NCBI RefSeq assembly: GCF_047511655.1
Contig: NC_133389.1
Span: 146,160,473 to 146,224,472, forward strand
Length of the DNA: 64,000 nucleotides
Direction: 5' to 3'
DNA from: Castor canadensis
Taxonomy: Eukaryota; Chordata; Mammalia; Rodentia; Castoridae
Part shown: positions 47,357 through 58,183 of the stretch, piece after piece
How the letters are laid out: each line of letters starts with the position of its first letter
Position numbering within the stretch: the stretch's first letter is position 1
Notes under the pieces: model-generated
What the model was told of the DNA's origin: nothing
The model's database searches: none
The model's input: the letters and a program-made list of their open reading frames with translations, nothing else
Program-made: the position numbers and the translations under genes

Positions 47357-48455
47357 AGTTTACACTAATTAAAGATCAACCATTTGGAGTTTGGCTTCTG
47401 CCTCCCCCGTGTGCATGATTTTCTGTTGTTTCGATAAAATCAGTATTAAGAAAGAAGCAGGAAGGGCTGCCCGATGGCTTGATGAGACAATTACCATCTG
47501 CCATCCTTAAGGTGAAGGACAATTTCTCAAGTGCCATGTGGCAATTGACAAGCTGTGATCTCTTTAGGGAAATGTTGGCAAAGGATTCTCAGTTCTCAGG
47601 AACAAAGATCTCCCACTATAATGCTCCTGGGTGACCAGCTTTTGGGGGAAGGCTTTCTCTACAAACTGAACATAGACAATGGACAGAGCCAGTTAGTTGT
47701 CTTTCGTGCCATTGGGGTACCAGCCTGAGTTTCTGGTCTGGCTCCAAAAAGCAATGACGATTTCTGGGAGAGTTTTTTTCTTTCCCAGGAAATACAAAAT
47801 GGTATCCTTTACCAGGACTCTACGTCCCTGATGCACCTGGACTCATCTCCAGGTTTTGCAAGTCAACTACAGCTGTTTTGAATAATGCCTTGATAAATAG
47901 TCAAGAAAATTAATGCAGTGACAGTAGAGGGAGCAAACAGAAATAGATTCAAACTATACCTTGTATGAGGTCAAAGAGGACAGGCATGAGTATATGTAAG
48001 GATTCTGTTGAAGGTCTGGGAACATTATTGCTCACTCATTAATCATGACTGAGGACACAATATAGGATTAAGCTGTAAAATGGGATTTCTGCTTTGAACA
48101 TATTGAACTTAATACCCCTAAAGATCTGTGGGTAGAGATGTTCAGTAGGTGGTTGGAAATATGGTCTGACATTAAAGGAAGAGATTGGACTCAGAATACA
48201 GATTTCAGGATGGTCAACATAAAGGCCACAGTGAAGCTTCAGGAGTTGCTAGGATTTCCACCCTCTCCCCCCCCCCCACCAACAGTCAATATAAAGTGAT
48301 GAGCCGTCAAAGTTAAGACACTTAGGCAGTGGAGATTGTGTTAGGCTATATGAGCAGGCATTACTGAAGTTGCTAAAGGAAGAGTTTGCACAAGGAGACT
48401 ATTACCCTATAATGAAGAATAGAGACTAAAAAGTCAAGAAGATTTGACAAGCAAG
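47357..48455. other. Non-coding stretch, possibly conserved
   Basis: About 1.1 kb with no recognised repeat. The part at 47390-47780 is relatively GC-balanced and has several E-box-like CANNTG motifs (for example CATCTG near 47500), the look of a conserved non-coding element. A pure C run (C10) lies at about 48269-48278. Confidence 0.35.
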
Positions 48456-48545
48456 AAGTCAACCATGACTTTAAAAAATGAGCTATCTCAAAAAATTTTA
48501 AAGTCAACCATGACTTTAAAAAATGAGCTATCTCAAAAACTTTTA
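48456..48545. repeat. 45-bp tandem duplication
   Basis: Two head-to-tail copies, 48456-48500 and 48501-48545, both starting 'aagtcaaccatgacttt'. They differ at very few positions (near the poly-A and at 'aaaatttt' versus 'aaactttt'). Confidence 0.95.
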
Positions 48546-48666
48546 ATTTACAAAAAAAAATTGCAAAGATAGTCAAGTTCCTATATAAGGGACATCTAGT
48601 CTCCCTTACTCACTCTTTTCATTAGTATGATATGTTTATTTCAATTATTATGAGCCAGTGTTGATT

Positions 48667-48777
48667 TCTTTTTTATGGGGTTTTGCTATGTTGCTTAGGC
48701 TGGCCTTGAACTCCTGCACGTTAGCAGTCCTGCCTCAGTGGTTTTGGAACACTGACCATGCCACTGTGCCTGGCTTG
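48667..48777 (-). mobile_element. B1-type SINE, diverged
   Basis: 'ggggttttgctatgttgctt', 'aggctggccttgaactcctg' and 'tgccactgtgcctggc'. Confidence 0.82.
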
Positions 48778-49068
48778 TGTTGATACACTTTACAAGTGAA
48801 GTTCACAGTTCATTCCAGTCTCTTTATTTTTAAATCTAATGTCCTTTTATGTTCCAGAATCACATCCTAACTTCTACTTTACCTTTAGTATCATACCTTA
48901 TAAGGTTCTACTTGGTTGTGACCATTTCTAGAATTTTCACTGTTGTTTGATGAACATGATATTTGAGGAGTACCTGATATTTGCAGAATGGCCCTCATGT
49001 TGTTTTTCTCATTAGATGGAATGCATGGGTTTTAGGAGAAGAAGACCACAGAGGGAAAGTGCTTTCTT

Positions 49069-49162
49069 TTTTGTGTGTGCGTGTCAGGTTGCTGGGGATC
49101 AAACCTAGGGCCTCACTCATTCTAAGCATGTGCTCCACCACTGACCTACACCCCAGCCCTGT
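49069..49162 (-). mobile_element. ID-type SINE
   Basis: 'aggttgctggggatcaaacc', 'ctaagcatgtgctccaccac' and 'tgacctacaccccagccct'. The 145-codon + frame at 48981-49418 runs across it, so that frame is not a gene. Confidence 0.9.
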
Positions 49163-50447
49163 GCCAATTTTATCACATCATATCAAGGTATATTATCAGC
49201 CTGATTTATCACTGCTGATGTTGATTTTGATCACCAGGCTGAGAGCAGATGTCAGATTTAGGCTGCAAGCAGGTGTCAGATTTCTCCATTGTAGTGTTGC
49301 TGTTTCCTCTTCTCCCCCCTTTTTCAGGCTGTACTCTTTGTACTTTCACCAAGCAAGGCCCACACCTGGTGACTGGGAAGTTGTGCTCTCACTCCCCCAA
49401 GAGGGACAATGTACCTAAAGTATTTGGAATTCTTCTGTATGGGGTATTAGTCTGTCCTCCTCCATTCGTTAGCTCATTCAATTATTTGTTTATATCACTA
49501 TGGATGCAGGGTTATTTACTCAAACTCAGGTTATAACCCCAATTTTTCTTTTGTGGCTCAAGGTGTTCTAGGTTTGGCCGTTAGAGGCTCTTTCCTTTGG
49601 CTCTGTGTCTCTCATGCACCCTCATTCAGTAGACTTTTCATGGGCCATTTCATCAGTGCAGTGAGGAGTAGCTAAGCAGACAGGCAGTGGGAGAGGAGAG
49701 ATACTTAAGTTGCACCTCACAGCAAGAGGAAGTTTAATATTTGTCTTTATAAGACCTCAACCCATTTTAATCTCATAAAAGCACAAATAGATGAAAGCCC
49801 TCACTATGCTATGAAAAGCCCAGAGCATTTAAAAAAAAAATTGCCAGAGTGGTCAAGTTGAATGAAAACTGAGGAAGCCACTTAAAATTTATATCTGATG
49901 AGACCAAAGAAAGTAAATCATTACTGTCTGTTCTTACCGCTTTTATATTTGGCATACTCTAATTTTTTTAACAGGGAGTAATGCGGTAAATGTTAATTAT
50001 GATGTGAGTAAGCCAGAATTTTTGATGTACTCAAAACTACTCTGTGAATGCCAACAGTGCAGGATTATAGGGAAAATGATTTGATTTTAGGTCTCATTTA
50101 AATTCTTGCAAAGACTTGATCTTCAGAAATGCTATAAAAATGTTTTCCAACGAATAGGTAATTTTTCTCACAGTGAATATCTTCTAGCAGTAAAGCAATT
50201 TAAAAATATTTAGGAGACAAAAGTTGTGTTCATTTTGTTCTCTAATCATTTCCTCTGTCAAATTAACTGATGAAATTTTAAAGTTTTTACTCAGGGCAAA
50301 AGAAAGGAGAGGGAGGTAGGTGTGTATTGGATAGGAGGTAGACAGGTTAAGGATACAGAGAAAATATTAATTCATAACTCCTCCCACACATACGTACTAT
50401 TATCAGCACATTTCATGCTTTCGGCAAGGGACGCCCTCTCTAGCAGC
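49163..50447. other. Non-coding stretch, no gene seen
   Basis: About 1.3 kb. Frames of 95 and 79 codons lie in different registers without recognisable motifs. Confidence 0.4.
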
Positions 50448-50720
50448 CATGTAGTAGTATTTACTGAGTACCTGCTTTGTAACAAACAATATGCTGGAGC
50501 CTGGAGGGATACTACAGGCATGAGGCACAGCCCCTGGTCTCAAGGAGTCGGTGAGTGTTAAACACATCATGGGTCAGGGAGGGGGCAGACAAACCACAAG
50601 GTGCAGCACAGTGCAAACTATGTGCATGAAGGGAATTGTATGTGACAGTTCATAAGGGCGCCTAACCCAGAAATTGGTCTGGGAAGGGAAGCTCAGAGCA
50701 ATATATAAATACAATCTTTA
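50448..50720 (-). mobile_element. L2 LINE 3' region
   Basis: Antisense L2-like: 'gtagtatttactgagtacct', 'gctggagcctggagggatac', 'cccctggtctcaaggagtcg', then 'agggcgcctaacccagaaat'. Diverged. Confidence 0.6.
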
Positions 50721-51089
50721 AGGACAGGTAAGAGATGAAGGAAGGGGGAAGGGTGCAGAGGAAAGGAGGCATTTTATGTAAGGATGAGCATGACATTTGA
50801 GAAAGCATAGTAACTCATTATGTCTGGACCGTAGAGTTCTACATTTGCAGCATCCAGTAGAAATATAATGCAAATCTGAATATAATGTAAACATTGTCAG
50901 AAGTTATATCCAGAAAGTGTAAAGAATTAGTGAAATTTTATGCACGAGAATAACTAAGTTACTGATGCATCTGACTTTTATGGTAGAGAATGGAATGGAG
51001 GTGGGCTTGCTTAAGAGTCAACCAGTTCTAAACAATAAATGATAATAACTTTAACTAGGGGAGTGATATGGGTGTACTGAGATGTGTAA
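50721..51089. other. Non-coding stretch, nothing recognised
   Basis: AT-rich, with no open frame of note. Confidence 0.4.
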
Positions 51090-51225
51090 TGAGAAGCTGG
51101 CATAGTGGTGCATGCCTGTAGTCACAGCTACTTAAGGCTGAGGCAAGAGGATCCCTTGAACCCTGAAGTTCTAGGCAATCCAGGGCAAGATAGTAAGACT
51201 TTGTCTCCTTAAAACAACAAAACAA
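51090..51225 (+). mobile_element. B1-type SINE
   Basis: 'agctggcatagtggtgcatg', 'gctgaggcaagaggatccct' and 'aagttctaggcaatccaggg'. Its A-rich tail abuts the next SINE. Confidence 0.88.
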
Positions 51226-51435
51226 AGCCAGGCACCAGTGGCTCATGCCTGTAATCCTAGCTACTTGGGAGGCTGAGATTGGGAGGACCTCTGTTCAAGG
51301 CCAGCCTAAGCAAATAGTTCTTAATACTCCATCTCCAAAATACCCAGAGCATAGTGGACTGAAGGTATGATATAAGTGGTAGAGTGCCTGCTTTGTAAGC
51401 ACAAAACCCTGAGTTCAAACCCCAGTCCCTGGGGA
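51226..51435 (+). mobile_element. B1-dID dimeric SINE
   Basis: 'gccaggcaccagtggctcat', 'ctagctacttgggaggctga', then dID 'gtggtagagtgcctgctttg' and 'gttcaaaccccagtccc'. Inserted at the tail of the B1 just before it. Confidence 0.92.
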
Positions 51436-51895
51436 GAGGGGGAATGGGAACAAGGGAATAGTAAATTATTTTTAGGGAGACACAATAGAGCTGAGAAAAC
51501 ATACAGTGGCCTGGAACAAAGTCACTTAAACTCACAGAGCAGATGATGGATTGTACATGATTCTCTGTTGGGTTGATTCAGTGCTTTTAACCACATGATC
51601 TGTCTGTGCACCATAGAATGTAGTTAGTTATTAAATAATATTACACTTACACATTCCAGTCAGCCAAGTGTTGTTCAGCTTTACCATGTCTTCTACTAAT
51701 TACTAATGGACAAACCGCTTTGTACAGTAACTAGCTTATTACTGATGGCTTGAAAGAAGTGCCAAGCTACAGTAGGCTGGAGGTGGACGAGGGAGATGAA
51801 AAAGGGGAAGAAACTGGAACTTTGAACCTGACTTTCTCAAGTTACCTTCTTACCTATCTTTTCAGTTTATTTGTTTTGTCTTGTTTTGGTTTGGT
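51436..51895. other. Non-coding stretch, nothing recognised
   Basis: About 460 bases. The 140-codon + frame starting at 51750 runs into the following SINE and is not a gene. Confidence 0.4.
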
Positions 51896-52243
51896 TTGGT
51901 TTTTTGGCAGTTTGAACTCAGGGCCTTGTTCTTGCCAGGCACATGCTCTACCACTTGAACCATGCGATCCTCACCTCACCTCCCCACCCCTAGCTCTTTT
52001 TGTTTTACTTATTTTACAAATGGTGTCTCTCATTTACGCCCAAGATGGTCTGGACTCCCACCCTCCTATTTATGCTTCTAGCCGGGATGACAGGCACATA
52101 ACCACCATACCCAGCTTTTATTGGTTAAGATTGGGGCGGGGGGGGGGGTCTCAAAGTTTTTTCCCAGGCTAGCCTTGAACCACTATCCTCCAGATCTCTG
52201 CTTCCCTTATAGCAAGGATTACAGGTGTGAGTCACCACACCTG
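51896..52243 (-). mobile_element. B1-B1-ID trimeric SINE
   Basis: Reading + left to right: dID ('cagtttgaactcagggcctt', to 51975), B1 ('gaaccat' spacer to 'ccaccatacccagc', to about 52116) and a second B1 ('ttcccaggctagccttgaac' to 'gtcaccacacctggc'). A G-run (G12) lies between the two B1 modules at about 52136-52150. Confidence 0.85.
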
Positions 52244-52737
52244 GCTTTTTATCCATCCTTAACTGGCCAATGATCTATAATTTTACCTTCCTAATTCAAA
52301 ACTGTAAGATCATTTAACCATGGCTAGCCCACAAATGAGTTATATGTTTCTGATAAATAAGAGGCTGTCAGAACTTGTTATAGCAATTTTGTGTTAGCTG
52401 TTACTTCCTCTCTTCCCCTCAGCACTGTGCCATTACCTGGTTAATTGAGAGTATCTGATTATCAGCCACTAAACTTGCTATTTAACGTTGTTGACTACTA
52501 TCTTTTGTATTGTACACATGCAGCAAATAATTAAAAGATGTGCTTTGCTTTTAGATGAATGTGGAGTGCTACAAATTCATAAAAATTCAAATAAAAGGAG
52601 ACATAAGTAGTAGTGTTAGAGCTTTGCTTCTAAACATACCTGAAAGTTTAGTTAGGTTAAATGTAAATTAGTTATTTTCAACTTTCCTCCAGAGAGGGTG
52701 GATCTGTTTTGGAATGGAGCCAACTAATTTTAGTGAT
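52244..52737. other. Non-coding stretch, nothing recognised
   Basis: About 490 bases, AT-rich, without a recognised repeat. Confidence 0.4.
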
Positions 52738-52865
52738 TTTTTTTTTTTTAATTTTATTTTGTTCATGTTATTTTATTTTATTTTTGGCAGTACTCAGGTT
52801 TGAATTTCGGATTTTGAGAATGCTAGGCAAGTACTCTGCCATTTGAACCATGCCTCCAGTACAAG
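52738..52865 (-). mobile_element. dID SINE monomer with T-rich tail
   Basis: 'ggcagtactcaggtttgaat', 'gctaggcaagtactctgcca' and 'ttgaaccatgcctccagt'. Confidence 0.83.
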
Positions 52866-53082
52866 CCAGTTAATTTTAAAATCACATTTGCATTACATTT
52901 AAGGTGTGCCCAGTGGCCTCACCCATGACAAATCTAACTACTTTATTTAAAAAAAAAGAGTGCCAGGCAGAGGAATAACAACTTCATTCTGGCTCATGTA
53001 GCTGCCTAATTTTTCTTATCTAGCATCAATCCAGCTACAAAGCTACTGTTCTACACTTGAAATTCTTGATTGAAAAGTCTTT

Positions 53083-53168
53083 TCAGGCTGGGGCTCACTG
53101 GTAGAGCTCATACTTAGCTTGAGTGAGGCCTGGGCTCCATCCCCAGCATCAAAACAAAACCAAACCCT
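53083..53168 (+). mobile_element. ID-type SINE
   Basis: 'caggctggggctcactggta', 'tagcttgagtgaggcctggg' and 'tccatccccagcatcaaaac'. Confidence 0.88.
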
Positions 53169-53504
53169 ATCATCATTTATGTGCTATTATATAGTCTAAT
53201 TCCTTGAACCTTATAGATGCTAGGTATATTTGTTTAACTTATATTTATTAGGGTTCTTTTTTTTAACTTTCGTTATTTTTCATCATTCCAAACAAACTTT
53301 GTATCCACTAAATATTAACTCCCCTACCCTTCAATGTTTCTAGTTTCTACCATGGCCAGCCCCCCGTTACCTCTGGTGTACTGCTCATCTACCAAAACTG
53401 AAAATGAAGCTGAATGATGAGGTAAAAGCCACAGGTAGAAAGTAAATAGAGCTGATACTCAATTGAATTCCATCTCCTTGACACATCTCACTTCTCTCTT
53501 TGGG
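53169..53504. other. Non-coding stretch, nothing recognised
   Basis: AT-rich, with no open frame of note. Confidence 0.4.
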
Positions 53505-53965
53505 TTATTATTATGGCAGTTTCCCAACCTTGGTTTTCTAACTTGTTACCATAAATTTGGTGGCTTAAAACTTCTGTGGGTCCGAGGCCTGACACAGGAC
53601 TCATTCAGCCAAAACCCAGGTGTCCACAAGGCTGCCTTTCTTCTGGGGGCTCTCAGAAGAAATCTGGTTCCTGTCTTTTCTAGCTTCTAGAGGCTGCTCA
53701 CATCTCATTTGTATGTAGCTTCCTTTCTTCAACGTTAATTTGACCATTCTTCCTCTGCCTTTGCTTAGTTCCCTCTGCCTTCTCTCCCTTCTTCTCTCAC
53801 TTTTAGGGACCCATGTGGTTAAGTTGGACCCTTAATCCATCTCCAGACTTTATCCCTCTTAAACATGTAACTTAACATATTCACAAGTCCTACCGATTAG
53901 GATGGGGCCATCTTTGGGGAGAGGGAAAAGACTCCATTCTGCCTTACACACTGAACATATTCCTT
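53505..53965 (-). mobile_element. Ancient LTR-like element
   Basis: 'ttgttaccataaatttggtg', 'gcttaaaacttctgtggg', 'ttttctagcttctagaggct', 'gtaacttaacatattcacaa' and 'gattaggatggggccatctt' follow a familiar mammalian antisense LTR (MLT/MaLR class). I am sure it is an old interspersed repeat, less sure of the family. Confidence 0.55.
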
Positions 53966-54465
53966 CCTGTCTTGCTGAGATCATGCCACCTGCCTGCTTA
54001 AAATTCCTCAGAGGCTCTTAATGCCCTCAGGGTGGGATTCAGAGTCCTTAATACTGTATACAAAGGCCCTCCTTAACAGTCCTGTCTCATGTCTCCTAAT
54101 CCTCCATGCCGAAAACACACAACACTATGTGTTTCAATTCCCTAAACTAAAAACGGTACTTTCCCTCATGTCATACACCTGCTTGGATTGTCTGTCTCCA
54201 CCACACACCCCTTTACCTGGCTCTCTCCTCCTATTCATCCATAAGTCACATGTCAAAGGTCACTTCTTTAGGAAGCCCAAGTATATTCCGAGTTTTTGGC
54301 CCACACCTAGTAACATAGCACTTGGCCACTCTTCTGTATTTACCTCTTTAATTACCTCTCCCACCAGACTATAAACTATTGAAAGATTTAACCTCATTTT
54401 GTTCACCCTGGTATTTCAGTTCCTTAACATGGTGGCTTGCAGATAGTAGAAGCATAAACTTTTGC
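53966..54465 (+). mobile_element. L2 LINE 3' end
   Basis: A long sense L2 fragment: 'tgggattcagagtccttaat', 'atacaaaggccctcctt', 'aggtcacttctttaggaagc', 'accagactataaactattga' and 'acatggtggcttgcagatag'. The 117-codon frame at 54021-54374 is L2-derived, not a host gene. Confidence 0.8.
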
Positions 54466-55009
54466 TTGAAGATTACTTATCCCTTAATACTTGTCTCTTT
54501 TTCCAAGGTACTTGCACTGGATGCAGGCGCATATGAATCTAAGGACTGAAATGTACCTAATCTTCTAAATGAATTTCACTTTAAATCTGCACCTCACACT
54601 TCTTCATTGATTTGCACATTAGTTGCTCACATTTACACTGCTACGATTGAAGTCATTGACACTGATTCTGCTTAATTTTTAATATAATTTTGCTGTTATA
54701 AATTCTTGAACAACTAGATCAAATCACCGTGAAAGGGGGAATGCTTTCAACTGAATGTATAACCAGATTGGATAATTAACATTCTAATTTTAAAGACTGG
54801 AATAAACATCAACTTTAGCATTAATTTAAGTTAGTCAAACTGAAAGATAATGAAGAAAAAAAAAGAACAAATGTTCACAACATATCTATGATTTTGTTTT
54901 TATTCTATTCTTCATTTCGTTTAACATTGCATTTAGAATTAACCTACATCATTTATAGACCAGGAAGCCACCAATTTATGCCTCCTTTGACTTTTCTTTT
55001 CTCCCTTCC
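54466..55009. other. Possible conserved non-coding element
   Basis: About 540 bases of non-repetitive, AT-rich DNA with many TAAT/ATTA cores and little low-complexity sequence, the look of a developmental enhancer. Conservation cannot be tested here. Confidence 0.25.
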
Positions 55010-55086
55010 CCCTCAGGGTCCAGTACTGGGGGTTAAACTCTACCACTTGAGCCACTCTGCCAGCCCTCTTTTTTTTTTTTTTTTAA
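55010..55086 (-). mobile_element. dID SINE, internally deleted
   Basis: 'ccagtactgggggttaaact' joins directly to 'ctaccacttgagccactctg'. The middle is lost. A T-run (T15) marks the start of the truncated B1 half. Confidence 0.8.
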
Positions 55087-55149
55087 TTACCAATATTTCA
55101 AAGAAAGTAGTGTGGCTATCCTCCCCAAAATAGGGAGAGTCACATGGTC

Positions 55150-55382
55150 TTGCTCGTAGTACAAGGGGTATGAGCAGAGCCAGACTGCCTGGACTGGGAT
55201 CCTGACTCTGCCATATACTATGTAACCACCTCAATAACCCCCCATCCCCACACACCACCCCTCAAGCCACCACCTCAGTATTTTTTAAATGGGCAACATA
55301 ATATCCACTTCATAGGATTGGTGTAGTAATTAAAGAAGTTATCATACTTCTGACATTGAAATGGTGCCTGACAAATTTTAAA
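55150..55382 (+). mobile_element. MIR SINE
   Basis: Sense MIR: 'agccagactgcctggactgg', 'gatcctgactctgccatata', 'atatccacttcataggattg' and 'tgaaatggtgcctgacaaat'. One of the clearest MIRs here. Confidence 0.8.
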
Positions 55383-57211
55383 TTACAACTTTATATGTTT
55401 AGGGTGGGAAGACCAACTCTGAAACATAGCTGCTTAGAGAAAGCAACTGTGGTTGTAATTACAATGAAACTTGGTTGTGATGAAACCGTCAGAAGCTGTA
55501 GGTGATATCATCTGAGCAAGCCAAGCGCTAACTGTTGGGCATTACCAGAAGCATTCCCTCTAGGCATTTAGAAAGTTCCTGAAACTTCTCCAAAGATGTG
55601 TGCTGGAAAGAAATGGTGGTTTACAGGACTCTGTGAAGATTGGAAAAAGTGAGTTATTTTATTAAAAATATGATTTGAGTGTTTGTAGAAATCCCTGCAA
55701 TTGCCACCCTTGTTTTGACAGTTCATTTATTTACTTCCCTAATATTTAGAATTTTGCTACATTCTTCCTGTCAAATATTTTAATAAACAAAGGTAGACAA
55801 TAGTTGCTAAGATAAAACAAGTGTGTCTTGATTTTGAAAGATGCACTTGATTGTTCCCATAAATGTTAGTTGTGAAATGTGTCTCCTTTGCTTCTTGGAA
55901 GCCCCAGGCAAGATTTGAAACTTGTTCTCATGTGATGACATTTTAAAATGAACTTTAAAAATGGATTTATTCATTTCAACTAGTTTAACAAACCTTTCTT
56001 TAAAAAATAATTACATGGTAACTTAGTGCTAATTCATTTCTAGGTTGACAATTTTCCTTAAATTGAGATGTAGCTATCTTAAATACTTTTGCAACATTAG
56101 TGTGACTATTTACGCTGCTTTTTTGTAATTCCTTTGGACTAAGAGTGGAGTTTTAGAAGGTTGACTTCTGCTGTGGTGTTGGAATTCCAAATAATCTAAA
56201 ATGCCTGCCTGCTGGTATCCAGATCCCCACAGTTGGTATAAGTGGCAGCCTACCAAGCCTACTATTTTTCCTCACCTTAGCATTCTGTGAGTGAACAGGC
56301 TGGCTGGGAGCAAGTGTGAGAGGTTGGTAACTTGTCTATAGTTCTTCTTTTTTCCCTTTGCAGGTCACTATCTTTAGGAATCTAAATAACCATGTTTTCT
56401 CTTTTCTTTGAACTTCCTCTCAAAAAAAGAAAAAAAAAAAAAAGACCAGAAAAAATACACTCTGGTAAATAATAAAGTGACAGTAATTTCTCTCAGGGTC
56501 AGTCCCTTAGGTTTCAAGGCCTAGGAGTGAAGGGCTAAACATGGATTTCCAGGGATTGTAAGCATATTCAGAGTAGGGTGGTGGTAAGAAAGCTTCCCAA
56601 CATTATGTAGGTGAACATGTGCCCTGCCTGTTAGTCTGGGTTTCACTCCGAGCTTTTTTACTTTTGTTTATTGTTCTGGATAGGTCTTCCTCTTTCTCTT
56701 GAGCCAGGTCTCATTTTTATTTACTAAAGAATTTGCCAGTGAATCAGAGGCGGCTTGAAGAATCTCCTCTGTTTTAGAGGCTCTTGCCTTAGAGATGCCT
56801 CATGCTAAAAAGCCTTTGTTTACATTGCCATGGCTTGAGACAAGGGGTCTAGTTAGTCTAGACAAATCATGAAGACGTTCATTTTTGTTCTCTGGGTGGG
56901 GGAGTTGGTTAAATTTTTGTGTTGTTTCATTTCTCCATTCTATTTTTTATCTCTGCAGACAGCATGAAATTTAGTTTTATTGCATAAGTCTACCAGTTCA
57001 GCGTGATTTCACATGACAAACACAGCAGTCAAATTTGATGCTCAGCAGGGTTTGGGTTTGTTTATCTCTGCTTGCTATCTTAAAGTGGTGGGCTCCTTGG
57101 AAGAGGATGGCCTTTTCTGAACCACACTTTACTCTTTCGAAACAGGTAGAAGGACAAATGTGCTTCTCTAGTGAGAATTTCCATGGACCACTCAAGGCCC
57201 ACTTACCTCTT
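55383..57211. other. SINE-free non-coding stretch
   Basis: About 1.8 kb with no recognised repeat or exon. A donor-like GTGAGT occurs at about 55648. The region at 55400-55650 is relatively complex in composition and may be conserved. Confidence 0.35.
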
Positions 57212-57301
57212 TCCTTTTCCCTTCGTGATGCTGGGGATTGAACCCAAGCCCTATGCATGCTAGGCAAATCCTCTATCACCGAGCTACATCCCCAGCCCCT
57301 G
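57212..57301 (-). mobile_element. ID-type SINE
   Basis: 'gtgatgctggggattgaacc', 'gcatgctaggcaaatcctct' and 'gagctacatccccagcccct'. One of the least diverged ID copies. The 117-codon minus frame at 56998-57351 crosses it. Confidence 0.92.
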
Positions 57302-58027
57302 TTTATCTTAATTTTAGGAATAGCAAGTCTTAAGATTCTGCAAACAAACAAAAATTAGATAGTGGAGTTAGTCCCTAAAGGAATCCAAAAGAGACTGCTC
57401 TGGAGGCCCTACTCCTCATCCTAACAGTGGGTCTTGCCTTGTTAGATGTTACACAGTGTCGCAGATTTCAAAAGACAGAAATGGGCATATCTTTAGCTTC
57501 AGATCTAGGGTTGGAGTTTCCAATACCAAGGCTGAAATATACAGTTTTTAAAAGTGAATAGTTACTATTTTTGAAGCCTAGGTTGAAAACTATTTACATA
57601 TTCCTGACAGCTTTCTCAATTTTTAACACTTATTCCAGTACTTATATCCTTCAATCCCCATTCCATTGATTGATTAGTATAATTTAGTCTTCTTTATACT
57701 ATCGACTAATGGTCTCTCTAGTCATAACCTTGTCTGATACAAACTGTTTTGGTCATGTGAAAATCAAATTTTAACTCAAGATGAATTTAAGGACATTTCT
57801 TTATCTTTGGTTATTACTGATCTTGACTCATGAAGGAACAGTTGAGTTTAAAAGGTATAATTTCCTACATATCGGTCATGTTCTTTATAGATTTCATTAA
57901 AGAGTCTTAACTTTTTTGTGGACAGTAACAATTTCCTCCTCAATTGGGAAAGCCAGGTTTATTCCTCAGTTACAGTTACAGATTAAGGTATGAGTGAGTA
58001 TGATTCTTACTTCCTGTTCTGGCACAG
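57302..58027. other. Non-coding stretch, nothing recognised
   Basis: About 730 bases, AT-rich. Confidence 0.4.
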
Positions 58028-58183
58028 GTTTTTTTTTTTTGTTTTTTTTTTTAGGTGCTACTGGGGTTTGAACTTAGGGGCTTCCTGCTTGCTATGCAGG
58101 TGCTCTACCACTTGAGCCACTCCACCAGCACTTTTTTTGTGTTGGGTATTTCCAAGATAGAATCTTAAGAACTATTTGCACTA
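58028..58183 (-). mobile_element. B1-dID dimer, B1 half truncated
   Basis: T-rich tail, 'actggggtttgaacttaggg', 'gtgctctaccacttgagcca', then the start of the B1 half ('ggtatttccaagatagaatc'), broken off after 'aactatttgca'. Confidence 0.88.

Noticed and set aside
48981-49418. 145-codon + frame
   Set aside because: It runs directly through the ID element at 49069-49162 and has no domain.
51750-52172. 140-codon + frame
   Set aside because: Its second half is antisense trimer SINE sequence.
54021-54374. 117-codon + frame
   Set aside because: It is wholly inside an L2 3' end.
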